Assembly (NCBI GenBank): GCA_034430595.1 | Contig: DAOUEL010000037.1 | Span: 1 to 17,710, forward strand | Length of the DNA stretch: 17,710 bases | Source of the DNA: E44-bin32 sp034430595 | GTDB taxonomy: Bacteria; Chloroflexota; Anaerolineae; Anaerolineales; E44-bin32 | Direction of reading: 5' to 3' | Part shown: positions 1 to 6,711 of the stretch, piece by piece | How positions within the stretch are numbered: position 1 is the first letter of the stretch | Layout: every line of letters begins with the position of its first letter | Made by a program: the position numbers and the translations under genes | Notes under the pieces: model-generated | Seen by the model: the letters and a program-made list of their open reading frames with translations, nothing else | What the model was told of the DNA's origin: nothing | Database searches by the model: none

Positions 1-947
1 AGTCGATCTGGAGCATCCCAGAGGAGGAATTCAAAAAGGTCGCGCGTGCGATCGGCCAACATTTCAAATTTCGCACCCTCCAGACCAAGCACAGCCCGGT
101 ATTCATGTTTGAATGCCAGCGTGCAGGAGGTTGAGGTGCCTACGATGGGCAAGCCAGCCTGTACGAAGGGAGCCATTTTTTCAGCGTTCGCCCGCGCATA
201 CCGCCGCGCCGCGGAAAACAACCCGTTCGATTGCAGCGGCAGCCCACAGCAGTTCTGGGGTGGGATCAGGACTTGAAAGCCAAGCTTCTCCAACACGACG
301 ATCGTCAGCAGGCCCAGTTCTGGCTCGTAGTAGTTGGTGCTGCAGCCGTGGAAGTAGGCGATGGTATCCCCTTTGGTGCCCGCGTTCCGCGGTGGCTGAT
401 CGACGCACAAATCAGCTCTTCGCTTGCGCAGGGTCTCACCCGAGAATGCAGGAAGCGGCGCCCTTGATGCGATGCCAATCGCCTTCTCCATCAACCAGCG
501 AGAGATCGGCAGCTCAAGCAGCTTGTTCGTCAACCCTGCCGCAGGTCGTGCCAGCTTGCCCAGCATCTCGGGCCGGGCAAGCAGCTGATCGCGCAGCGGT
601 GCATGACCCTGTTCGATCAGGCGGGCTTTCGCTTGAATGTTGATCTCGGCGACCAAAACGCCGTGCGGGCAAACACTTGTGCAGGTTCCACAGCCCGAAC
701 ACCATGAAACGCTATCATCTGGAATCGGGAGCCGTGGATGGCGGAAACGCTGTGCCTGCGGCCCAACGGCTTTCGGACCACGGAAGACGCCTGACACAGC
801 CATCACCGGGCAAGCGGCGGTGCAGATGTTGCATTTCAAGCAGTGATCGCTTGAGAACCTTGTCTTCAAATCGGACCCGGAGCTCAAAAGCTTCCTGCGT
901 GCCTTGATCAAGCTCAACTCGTTTCTGCCCTTCTGATCCACTTCCAT
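1..947 (-). CDS. glpC: GlpC-like (Fe-S)-binding CCG-domain protein, C-terminus beyond window
   Basis: The minus-strand frame is open from ATG at 947 to the left edge, giving 315 visible residues and no stop, so the C-terminus is missing. Two [4Fe-4S] ferredoxin motifs are visible: C36-x2-C39-x2-C42-x3-C46-P and C83-x2-C86-x2-C89-x3-C93-P. They are followed by a CCG (cysteine-rich) domain with FHGCSTNYYEP (C202), NCCGLPL (C233, C234) and GTSTSCTLAFKHEY. This matches GlpC of anaerobic glycerol-3-phosphate dehydrogenase, the iron-sulfur subunit that passes electrons from the GlpAB flavoprotein to membrane quinones. Related heterodisulfide-reductase-D and glycolate-oxidase subunits share the architecture. 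GlpA and GlpB are not visible here, so the partner and substrate are unknown. The frame stays open upstream to 1029, but 947 is the only ATG before the first ferredoxin motif; no good Shine-Dalgarno precedes it, so the start is moderately sure and the family is very sure. Confidence 0.88.
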   Translation of the reverse strand, partial: MEVDQKGRNELSLIKARRKLLSSGSDLKTRFSSDHCLKCNICTAACPVMAVSGVFRGPKAVGPQAQRFRHPRLPIPDDSVSWCSGCGTCTSVCPHGVLVAEINIQAKARLIEQGHAPLRDQLLARPEMLGKLARPAAGLTNKLLELPISRWLMEKAIGIASRAPLPAFSGETLRKRRADLCVDQPPRNAGTKGDTIAYFHGCSTNYYEPELGLLTIVVLEKLGFQVLIPPQNCCGLPLQSNGLFSAARRYARANAEKMAPFVQAGLPIVGTSTSCTLAFKHEYRAVLGLEGAKFEMLADRTRDLFEFLLWDAPDR

Positions 948-1290
948 TGACGAATCAAACCAAAACCCATCCGGGGCGGGTAGAACTGCTCGTATCCCTT
1001 TTGGGCTTGAGCATCCACGCGACCCCGTTCATTGAAAAGTATGCAACACATGCCGGTCGTACTCTGGTCGATTTGCTGCGATGACCTTCCCCTTTCAGGC
1101 TTTCTCCATCGGACCACGATCTACGATGACCGGATTGAACTTCATGTCAGCCTGCCACGTTGCCAAGTATACTCAGCATAGGTCAACCCGTGCATTCTTT
1201 CCAGGGAGACCTGGCAGAGGCACCGGTCAAACGATAAACTGGGGTCGTAGGGTCAGGATTTCATGCACGATCCTGGTCCGGAGCTGAACG
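948..1290. other. intergenic region between divergent glpC-like and xdhC genes
   Basis: This 343-base stretch separates two divergently transcribed genes and should hold both promoters. I see no convincing -35/-10 pair. An isolated TATACT lies at 1168-1173 on the plus strand, and there is a small inverted repeat CCAGG-GAGA-CCTGG at 1201-1214. A 67-codon minus-strand frame (914-1117) overlaps the start of the glpC-like gene but shows no recognisable motif and is not called. Confidence 0.5.
1251..1278 (+). promoter_or_regulatory. possible stem-loop just upstream of the xdhC ribosome binding site
   Basis: GGTCAGGAT (1251-1259) can pair with ATCCTGGTC (1270-1278) over nine positions, two of them G-U, around a 10-base loop. 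The ribosome binding site GGAG (1280-1283) begins two bases later and is 7 bases before the ATG at 1291. The position would let a folded leader affect translation, but the hairpin is modest and may be chance. Confidence 0.3.
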
Positions 1291-2325
1291 ATGCGTGAAC
1301 TCATCGATCAAATTTCCAATTGGTACGCCCGCGGCGAGCGGGTTGCCCTGGCCACTGTTGTAAGCACCTGGGGCTCATCTCCGCGCCCCGTCGGTTCGCT
1401 CATGGCAGTCGCCTCAAGCGGGCAGATCGCTGGCTCGGTGAGCGGTGGGTGTGTTGAGGCTGTCGTGGCCGAAAAAGCACTCGCGATCCTTGCTGGCGCG
1501 TCACCGGAGCTGCTTCAATTCGGTGTAAGTGATGAGACAGCCTGGGGAGTCAGCCTGGCATGTGGCGGCTCGATCGAGGTTTTTGTGGCCGGGTTGAATA
1601 AAATAGATTTCGACCGCCTTACACCCCTCATCGAGCAAAATATCCCCTTTCTATTCGCCACTGTGCTTGCCGGTCCAGACGAAAGCCCGGGGAAGATCTT
1701 CCTCGTAGATGAGGACGGCATGGTCGAGGAGAGCCATGAGCTCGAACCGGTTGCGGATTGGATTGCGTCTCAAGCAAACGAGTTACTCACCGATCGGACT
1801 CCGCGACGAGTCACACTTGGAAATAACCCGGGGATTGAGCTGTTCATCAATCTCTATCTGCCACCGGACCGGTTGGTGATCATCGGTGGTGTTCACATTG
1901 CGATCGCTCTCGCCAAACTGGCCAAGGAGCTCGGATATGAGACGATTATTGTTGATCCCCGGCGGCTTTTTGCCAGCGAGGAGCGGTTTCCGGGCGTTGA
2001 CCGGCTGATCCAATCCTGGCCGCAGGAAGCTCTGGCCGAGGTTGGCTTAACCGCTTCTACTGCAGTTGCCGTGCTCACCCATGATCCGAAGATCGACGAC
2101 CCGGCCATCATCGCCGCGCTTCAGAGCCCGGCTTACTACATTGGTGTGCTGGGAAGCCGGAGGACCCATGCTGCCAGGGTCGAGCGTTTACGGGCGGCAG
2201 GTGTCGCCGAGGAGGCGATCACCACCCTTCACGCTCCGATCGGCCTCGATCTTGGCGGTCAGAGCCCGGAAGAAGTTGCGCTTTCGATCCTGGCCGAGAT
2301 CGTCGCTAGTCGACGGAAAGCCTGA
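1291..2325 (+). CDS. xdhC: XdhC/CoxI family molybdoenzyme maturation protein
   Basis: This 344-residue protein has the two-part architecture of the XdhC/CoxI family. The N-terminal XdhC_CoxI domain shows STWGSSPRPVGSLMAV (25-40), GSVSGGCVEAVV (48-59) and LACGGSIEVFV (89-99). The C-terminal Rossmann-like domain starts at VIIGGVHIAIALAKLA (196-211), followed by VDPRRLFASEERFPG and GVLGSRRTHAARVERL. Family members bind molybdenum cofactor, help it acquire its terminal sulfur and insert it into xanthine dehydrogenase or CO-dehydrogenase-type hydroxylases in the cytoplasm. GGAG sits 7 bases before the ATG. No molybdenum hydroxylase subunit is encoded in the window, so the client enzyme is elsewhere. 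It is the first gene of a rightward group, with 106 bases before the next gene, so co-transcription is possible but not shown. Confidence 0.92.
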   Translation: MRELIDQISNWYARGERVALATVVSTWGSSPRPVGSLMAVASSGQIAGSVSGGCVEAVVAEKALAILAGASPELLQFGVSDETAWGVSLACGGSIEVFVAGLNKIDFDRLTPLIEQNIPFLFATVLAGPDESPGKIFLVDEDGMVEESHELEPVADWIASQANELLTDRTPRRVTLGNNPGIELFINLYLPPDRLVIIGGVHIAIALAKLAKELGYETIIVDPRRLFASEERFPGVDRLIQSWPQEALAEVGLTASTAVAVLTHDPKIDDPAIIAALQSPAYYIGVLGSRRTHAARVERLRAAGVAEEAITTLHAPIGLDLGGQSPEEVALSILAEIVASRRKA

Positions 2326-2431
2326 TCCTTTCGCTCGTTCCTTTCTTCACAAATTCCACATTATCCCTTCAACATTCCTCCAGAACCTCCCGATAAGATT
2401 CCGTCATCTTGGATCAATTCGTGGAGGCGCA

Positions 2432-3067
2432 ATGACCATTTCAAACCGGACGCGTATCAACTGGGCTCTCGACTTTACGGTTTTTGTCGGCGCACTGCTT
2501 GCCAGCCTGTCAGGAGCTTACTTCCTGTATTTCACCTCAGGTGGCTATCAGGGAGGCCGTAATGCGTTATACGGTGTGACACTATGGTTTACCCGCGCAA
2601 CATGGAGCGACCTGCATCTCTGGGGCGGCGTGGTGATGATCCTGGCAGTCGTCATCCACCTGCTTTACCACTGGAAGTGGGTTATCTCCATGAGCAAGAA
2701 AATGCTCAAATCGCTCACCCTGGGAAGCAGTGGGCTCTCGCGGGGAGGCAAGATCAACCTGCTGATTAATGCCGCAATCGGCCTCAGCTTCCTGATCACG
2801 GCAATATCTGGGGTCTATTTCCTATTTGTCCCAAGCGGCGGTTTTCACGGTGGGGAAAACGCGCTCTGGGACCCAGGGTTTTTGATGAGCCGGGCTGCCT
2901 GGGATGTCCTGCATACCTGGTCAGGCGTGACCCTGATCCTGGCTGCAATGGCGCATTTTGCCATTCACTGGGGCTGGATCTCGAAAGTTACTTCGCACTT
3001 CTTCTCTATTCCCCGCCCTAAACAACATGGATTAAAGTCCCAGTTCAGCATCCAAGAAGGTATCTAA
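2432..3067 (+). CDS. DUF4405-like cytochrome-b-type membrane protein, internally duplicated
   Basis: The ATG at 2432 is preceded by GGAGG (2423-2427) and opens a 211-residue integral membrane protein with about four hydrophobic helices. It is a tandem duplication. The first half carries GAYFLYFTSGGYQGGRNALYG and then LHLWGGVVMILAVVIHLLYHW. The second carries GVYFLFVPSGGFHGGENALW and then LHTWSGVTLILAAMAHFAIHW. Histidines fall at equal spacing in each half (62, 76, 80 and 161, 175, 179), as expected for axial haem ligands in DUF4405/cytochrome b561-like helices. A role in membrane electron transfer is an inference from these histidines; the donor and acceptor are unknown. The frame extends upstream without a stop into xdhC sequence, but the ribosome binding site and membrane topology favour 2432. 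The next gene starts 38 bases downstream and is probably co-transcribed. Confidence 0.82.
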   Translation: MTISNRTRINWALDFTVFVGALLASLSGAYFLYFTSGGYQGGRNALYGVTLWFTRATWSDLHLWGGVVMILAVVIHLLYHWKWVISMSKKMLKSLTLGSSGLSRGGKINLLINAAIGLSFLITAISGVYFLFVPSGGFHGGENALWDPGFLMSRAAWDVLHTWSGVTLILAAMAHFAIHWGWISKVTSHFFSIPRPKQHGLKSQFSIQEGI

Positions 3068-3105
3068 ATTTCAGCAGATCAGCAAAACACTCAGGAGGTG
3101 TGAAG

Positions 3106-3708
3106 ATGTTGAAAAGAGTACTCGTTGGGTTACTCGTAGGTGGACTATCAATTGGTTTGATCGCAGGCGCGATAAACCGCACTACGAGCAAAGATGAAGG
3201 AACTGGATCGGGCATCCACAGCAGCGGCCGCAACCAACGACAGGGGGGGAGTTTGACCGATACAGGAACCACAACCGGCGGAAGGAACAATGATCGGTCC
3301 GATGGTCGCGCGGCAGCAGCTTTGTCCAATAACCCGGGAAGAAATGGCAACGGGGGAGGTAATAGTGTTGGTGCAAACTCATCACAGACGGACAAAGCCT
3401 CAGATGGCTTGACGACGACCGAAATGATTTACTCCGTAACAGGCATGGCGATCCAGGTTGACGAGACAGGCCTGGCGCTCCTGCTTCCGGATGCTGAGCA
3501 AATTCTCATCGAAGGGCGGGCCTGGAAGTACGCCCTGGAATCAGGGTTTTCAACTGCAGCAGGTCACACGGTTTCTATTTCGGGATTTGATGAAGATGGT
3601 GAGTTTAAAGTCGTTTCCATGCTTGATCTTGATACGCTTGTATCGATCACTCTACGGACCGAAACCGGCCGACCTCTGTGGGCAGGTCGCGGAGGCCGCA
3701 GTGCCTAA
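3106..3708 (+). CDS. membrane-anchored or secreted protein with low-complexity linker and C-terminal GRPLWAG domain
   Basis: The ATG at 3106 has AGGAGG (3093-3098) at 7-base spacing; an in-frame GTG at 3100 is too close to it. The 200-residue product begins with a basic N-terminus and a hydrophobic segment (residues 5-22), either an uncleaved anchor or a signal peptide. A Gly/Asn/Ser/Thr-rich, probably disordered linker follows (about 27-103). The C-terminal domain (about 107-200) is beta-rich in character: YSVTGMAIQVDETGLALLL, EGRAWKYALESGF, VSISGFDEDGEFKVVSM and TGRPLWAGRGGRS. I recall this ending from uncharacterised proteins near DUF4405 genes in Chloroflexota, but cannot name a characterised member. 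Its place immediately after the haem-type membrane protein, before a shared terminator, suggests that the two act together at the cell surface. Function unknown. Confidence 0.75.
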   Translation: MLKRVLVGLLVGGLSIGLIAGAINRTTSKDEGTGSGIHSSGRNQRQGGSLTDTGTTTGGRNNDRSDGRAAAALSNNPGRNGNGGGNSVGANSSQTDKASDGLTTTEMIYSVTGMAIQVDETGLALLLPDAEQILIEGRAWKYALESGFSTAAGHTVSISGFDEDGEFKVVSMLDLDTLVSITLRTETGRPLWAGRGGRSA

Positions 3709-3752
3709 TTTTCACGCTTGATATGCTGTGAGGAACATCGATAGTCAGGAAG

Positions 3753-3780
3753 GAACCCGGGGGTAGCCCCCGGGTTCTTT
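3753..3780 (+). terminator. rho-independent terminator after the xdhC-DUF4405 group
   Basis: GAACCCGGGGG (3753-3763) and CCCCCGGGTTC (3767-3777) form a perfect 11-base-pair stem with a 3-base loop, followed by TTTC. A few A-T pairs extend the base. It lies 44 bases after the stop at 3708. The short T run favours rightward termination; the leftward side has no T run. Confidence 0.85.
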
Positions 3781-3858
3781 CAATAGGAGCTGTAGTGTAG
3801 CTCAGATTATCAACGTGGATTGCTGCTTCGGTGAAGTGCTATTTGGAGGAATAGGCTT

Positions 3859-4812
3859 TTAGATCTGGCGGTTGCCGAAGTATCGCAGGTAGAAACGATT
3901 TCCCTCGTATTGATTCATGACCAGTTGCCCCTTCTCCAGCAAGTTCTCGACCAAACCCCAATCTTCTCCTGCTTCCTCTAGCAGGACACGCAGTGCATCT
4001 TCACGGAGTGGGTGCACCGCCGTGATGCTCAGAATATCTTGCTCTGGATTGCCGGTGCTTGAAAATTCGCTACCCTCGTAGCCGGTCAACAACTCGACTC
4101 GCAAGTGCGCTTCAGTGAGAATGTGATAAGCCTGGGTGACCGCATTTTCCGTCGGTGTCCTGACCCAATCCTCCGCTGGTGGTCGGGTGGGGATTGAGAG
4201 GTACACAGTTTGTGGGGCTAGCTGGGCAAGGAATTGAGCGAGGTCATACAGCGTGCTTCGCTCAACATTTATATCACCCACCAGCATGGTTTCGGTCATA
4301 AGCGCACCCTCGAATTGTTTCGCGAAAGCCTGGACGCCCTCCATGGCAGTATTGAGGGAGATTCCGCCATGCGGCCGGTTTACACGCCGCCAGGTAGGCT
4401 CATCAACAGCATCTACCTTGACAGAAACCCAATCGGCCTGCATCAAATCAGCACGCACGTCCTCGCGCCACAGGAGAGAGCCGTTGCTGATGACCGCTAT
4501 CGGAATACCCAGCGATTTCAGAGCTTCAATCTCTTTCCCGATGTGAATATCCAGAGTCGGTTCGCCATCAGGGACGAAGGTAAGATAGTCAATCACCTCT
4601 CCGCCGCCAGAGAGTTGTTCGACCCGCTGGCTGACCTGGGCCATGATTTCATCGACGCCGTAGTACGGCTTACGCTCAATCTGCAGGCAGATTGTGCGCC
4701 CTAACTGGCAGTAGACACAGGCGTAGCTGCAGATCTTGGGCGGGATGTTGTTGATTCCCAGGCTGCGCCCAAGCCGCCGCGAGGGTACCGGTCCGAACAC
4801 CATCTCGCTCAT
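3859..4812 (-). CDS. radical SAM protein, wyosine-synthetase-like (COG0731 type)
   Basis: This 317-residue protein opens with FGPVPSRRLGRSLGINNIPPK and the radical SAM motif C28-x3-C32-x2-C35 (CSYACVYC), which binds the [4Fe-4S] cluster and S-adenosylmethionine. FVPDGEPTLD (79-88) is the glycine-rich/GEPTL motif, and IAVISNGSLL and VSVKVDAV follow as later barrel strands. The C-terminal 80 residues look like a small winged-helix-type extension. The N-terminus fits the COG0731 group, named after archaeal wyosine tRNA synthetase, whose bacterial members are mostly uncharacterised; the tRNA function should not be assumed here. Its ATG overlaps the stop of the upstream small gene by 4 bases, so it is the last gene of the nine-gene unit. 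The context suggests a redox or metallocluster role (inference). No clear leftward terminator follows. Confidence 0.88.
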   Translation of the reverse strand: MSEMVFGPVPSRRLGRSLGINNIPPKICSYACVYCQLGRTICLQIERKPYYGVDEIMAQVSQRVEQLSGGGEVIDYLTFVPDGEPTLDIHIGKEIEALKSLGIPIAVISNGSLLWREDVRADLMQADWVSVKVDAVDEPTWRRVNRPHGGISLNTAMEGVQAFAKQFEGALMTETMLVGDINVERSTLYDLAQFLAQLAPQTVYLSIPTRPPAEDWVRTPTENAVTQAYHILTEAHLRVELLTGYEGSEFSSTGNPEQDILSITAVHPLREDALRVLLEEAGEDWGLVENLLEKGQLVMNQYEGNRFYLRYFGNRQI

Positions 4813-5045
4813 CCGTGGCCGTGCCGATCGTGTTCAGCCCCCTCAGCCGCACCGCCCAGCTGTTTAAGCGCTTGCTTCAAGTTGTGATTGGCTTGATCCA
4901 GCTGATCCGCCGCGGCGATGATTTGATTGCGAGCCACATCAACACGGCTGGCCCAGTCGCGAAACTCGGCGGCATGCTCTTGGTTATGTTCGATCCAGTG
5001 GGGAAGCAGCAGGCGCAGCTTTTCGGGGTCCGAATACGAGGCCAT
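4809..5045 (-). CDS. small His-rich helical protein in the cooT-radical SAM cluster
   Basis: The 78-residue protein starts at ATG 5045, with GGAGGG upstream in the minus-strand leader. A longer in-frame start would read back across cooT and is unlikely. The sequence is almost all helical and probably forms a helical hairpin or coiled coil: LRLLLPHWIEHNQEHAAEF (10-28) with H16, H20 and H24 on one face, then repeated A/L/Q heptad-like residues (36-63). The tail ends HDRHGHG. The evenly spaced histidines and His-rich tail could bind metal, and the neighbour CooT makes nickel plausible, but that is inference. I recall short proteins with PHWIEHN next to cooT in anaerobes but know no established function. 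It begins 4 bases after the cooT stop and overlaps the radical SAM start by 4 bases (ATGA), so translation is probably coupled. Confidence 0.85.
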   Translation of the reverse strand: MASYSDPEKLRLLLPHWIEHNQEHAAEFRDWASRVDVARNQIIAAADQLDQANHNLKQALKQLGGAAEGAEHDRHGHG

Positions 5046-5049
5046 GCCC

Positions 5050-5253
5050 TCAACCCTCCGGCTCATCGAGTGGAGATAGCGTGACGGTGTGTTTGAGGAA
5101 ATCCGCTTCAACCAGCTTCGCCTGCAGGGATGTTGGATCCTCGAAGAATCGCTCCAGCCAGATCTTGTCGCCTTCAATCCGCAGATGAATGACATCCTGC
5201 ATGATGATCTCCTCCTTTCCCCCGCGCAACATTAAAATCTTAGCTTGACACAT
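5050..5253 (-). CDS. cooT: CooT family nickel-binding protein
   Basis: This 67-residue protein has the hallmark MC start (Cys2), then AKILMLRGGKEEIIMQDVIHL and a later VEADFLKHTVTLSPLD, the pattern of the small beta-barrel CooT family. In characterised CooT the dimer binds one Ni(II), with Cys2 as a key ligand, and supports nickel delivery to carbon monoxide dehydrogenase. Homologues also occur in organisms without a coo operon. GGAGG lies 10 bases before the ATG at 5253. There is a 107-base gap from the NifX-like gene upstream, the widest in the unit, so cooT and the two genes after it may have their own promoter as well. No CODH gene is in the window. Confidence 0.88.
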   Translation of the reverse strand: MCQAKILMLRGGKEEIIMQDVIHLRIEGDKIWLERFFEDPTSLQAKLVEADFLKHTVTLSPLDEPEG

Positions 5254-5294
5254 GTTGAAATTGCCTCCACTGCCTGAGGAATAACTCCTGATCG

Positions 5295-5300
5295 TTTATA
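5295..5300 (-). promoter_or_regulatory. possible internal -10 element upstream of cooT
   Basis: On the minus strand TATAAA occupies 5300-5295, 41 bases before the cooT ATG, inside the largest gap of the unit. No good -35 is seen at 16-18 bases. It could mark an internal promoter for cooT, the His-rich protein and the radical SAM gene. Weak evidence. Confidence 0.25.
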
Positions 5301-5360
5301 CCCTTCCCGACTCGATGATCCTGAACAGTACAGGTGGTTCATCCCACGCATGGGGGGCGA

Positions 5361-5738
5361 TTAATGGGTCTCCCCATGGTGTTCCACACTTTCCCGGCAG
5401 GGCTCTGCGAGGGTCATCTTCCCTCCTAGGTACTGATCCAGCGCGGTCCGCACGGTCCCACTGGCACCAGTCGCGGGCTTGATACCATATTGAGAGAAGA
5501 AGTCGATCGCTCGCCTTCCCATCCCGCCGCTGAGCATCACGTCAGCACCCTGATCGTGAATGAAGCCTGGGACCATGCCGGGTTCGTGCCCTGCGAAGAA
5601 CGGATTCTGGACGACGTTGATTTCCGTGACCTCCGTCCCCTCCACCTCTACAATCACGAAGTACGGACAGCGGCCGAAATGATGGCTGACGGCGCTCTCC
5701 AAACCCTGATCACTCTCTGCCGAAACTGCGATGCGCAT
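5361..5738 (-). CDS. NifX/NifB-type dinitrogenase iron-molybdenum cofactor domain protein (copy B)
   Basis: The 125-residue protein is a single NifX/NafY-type domain (the MTH1175-like group): MRIAVSAESDQGLESAVS, HHFGRCPYFVIVEVEG (19-34), VQNPFF, GADVMLSGGMGRRAIDFF (64-81) and GIKPATGASGTVRTALDQYL. Such proteins bind or carry metalloclusters such as NifB-co in nitrogenase maturation. Stand-alone members in non-fixers are largely uncharacterised. It has an extra tail with PCRESVEHHGETH (113-125), rich in Cys and His, which the copy at 7625-7993 lacks. AGGAGG precedes the ATG by 4 bases. It starts 28 bases after the MinD-type gene B. No nif structural genes are present, so nitrogen fixation is not implied. 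Confidence 0.88.
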   Translation of the reverse strand: MRIAVSAESDQGLESAVSHHFGRCPYFVIVEVEGTEVTEINVVQNPFFAGHEPGMVPGFIHDQGADVMLSGGMGRRAIDFFSQYGIKPATGASGTVRTALDQYLGGKMTLAEPCRESVEHHGETH

Positions 5739-5766
5739 GTTGCCTCCTTAATTTTGAACTAGATTT

Positions 5767-6711
5767 TTATTCGTCCACGGCTCGTCGGACTGTAAGCTCC
5801 AGCGGATCCAGCTCGCCGCTACTCATCCAGAACGTCTGCAGGCTGGCCCACAGCTGAAGCAGGGCTTGGCTCGCATCCGCCTGCGGCGCATACTGCGTGA
5901 CGGGCTGCCCGTGGGCCATAGCCTCTGTTACGGAAGCATCGAAGGGGATCCTGCCAGAGATTTCGCACCGCCGCTGGCTGCATTCAGCTTCGATTTGATC
6001 CACACCTTCCGGGTAAAGGTCGCATTTGTTGATGCAGACTAACGCCGGCAGGTTGAAGTGAGCCACTGTGTCAAGAATGCGGCGCAGATCATGGATGCCG
6101 CCCACGGAGGGTTCGGTCACCACCAGCGCCAGATCGGCTCCGGAAGCCGCGGCGATGACCGGACACGCGATGCCGGGTGGTCCATCGACCAGCATCCGAC
6201 CGAGCTCAAACTCAACCGCCGCCTGCTCGGCCTGCCGCTTAATCAGGGCAACCAGCTTGCCTGAGTTCTCCTGCCCGGGCGTGAGGGCAGCGTGGAAAAG
6301 CGGACCATAGCGGCTTGCCGAACGGAACCAAGTACCAGCCTGCTGCTCGAGCATGTCGATAGCATGCTCAGGGCACACATAGCTGCACGCCGCGCATCCT
6401 TCGCAGGCGAAGGCATCGACACGAAAAGCTCCGCCCTGTTCCCGGATCGCGTCGAAGCGGCAGGCCAGGCTGCACTCGCCACACCCACTGCAGCGCGAGG
6501 CATCGATCGTCGCAACCTTGCCCGACCTGAATTCATGTCGCTCCAGCACGTGCGGCGCAAGCACCAATTCAAGGTTAGCGGCGTCGACATCGGCATCGGC
6601 CAGCACCAGCAGCGCACGGCCAGAGGAACCGGATGCCAGGTGAGCGAGCGCAGCCGTCACGCTGGTTTTCCCCGTCCCACCCTTCCCGCTCAGCACAACC
6701 AGCTGCTTCAT
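5767..6711 (-). CDS. MinD-superfamily P-loop ATPase with inserted double ferredoxin domain (copy B)
   Basis: This 314-residue cytoplasmic protein starts with the deviant Walker A motif SGKGGTGKTS (8-17), keeping both lysines. ADADVDAANLEL (39-50) follows. A two-cluster ferredoxin domain is inserted: C74-x2-C77-x2-C80-x3-C84 and C103-x2-C106-x2-C109-x3-C113-P. LVDGPPGIACPVIAAASGADLALVVTEPSVGGIHDL (from 175) is the switch II region and the strand after it. This is the COG1149 type, ATPases related to Mrp/NBP35 and NifH/CooC that couple ATP hydrolysis to Fe-S or metal handling or electron transfer; no precise role is established. Its start overlaps the stop of the paralogous copy A by 4 bases (ATGA), so the two are probably made in equal amounts and may form a heterodimer (inference). 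NifX-like B follows after 28 bases. Confidence 0.9.
   Translation of the reverse strand: MKQLVVLSGKGGTGKTSVTAALAHLASGSSGRALLVLADADVDAANLELVLAPHVLERHEFRSGKVATIDASRCSGCGECSLACRFDAIREQGGAFRVDAFACEGCAACSYVCPEHAIDMLEQQAGTWFRSASRYGPLFHAALTPGQENSGKLVALIKRQAEQAAVEFELGRMLVDGPPGIACPVIAAASGADLALVVTEPSVGGIHDLRRILDTVAHFNLPALVCINKCDLYPEGVDQIEAECSQRRCEISGRIPFDASVTEAMAHGQPVTQYAPQADASQALLQLWASLQTFWMSSGELDPLELTVRRAVDE

Noticed and set aside
46..907. Several plus-strand and out-of-frame minus-strand open frames in the first 900 bases
   Set aside because: The minus-strand frame with ferredoxin and CCG motifs explains this stretch; the others are GC-rich shadow frames of low-complexity composition.
914..1117. 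67-codon minus-strand open frame overlapping the start of the glpC-like gene
   Set aside because: No recognisable motif, no clear ribosome binding site, and it overlaps a well-supported gene in another frame; most likely chance.
3045..3395. 116-codon minus-strand frame opposite the GRPLWAG protein gene
   Set aside because: Proline-rich antisense shadow; the plus-strand gene has a strong ribosome binding site, a signal segment and a terminator.
4234..4704. 156-codon plus-strand frame opposite the radical SAM gene
   Set aside because: Antisense shadow of a gene with clear CxxxCxxC and GEPTL motifs.
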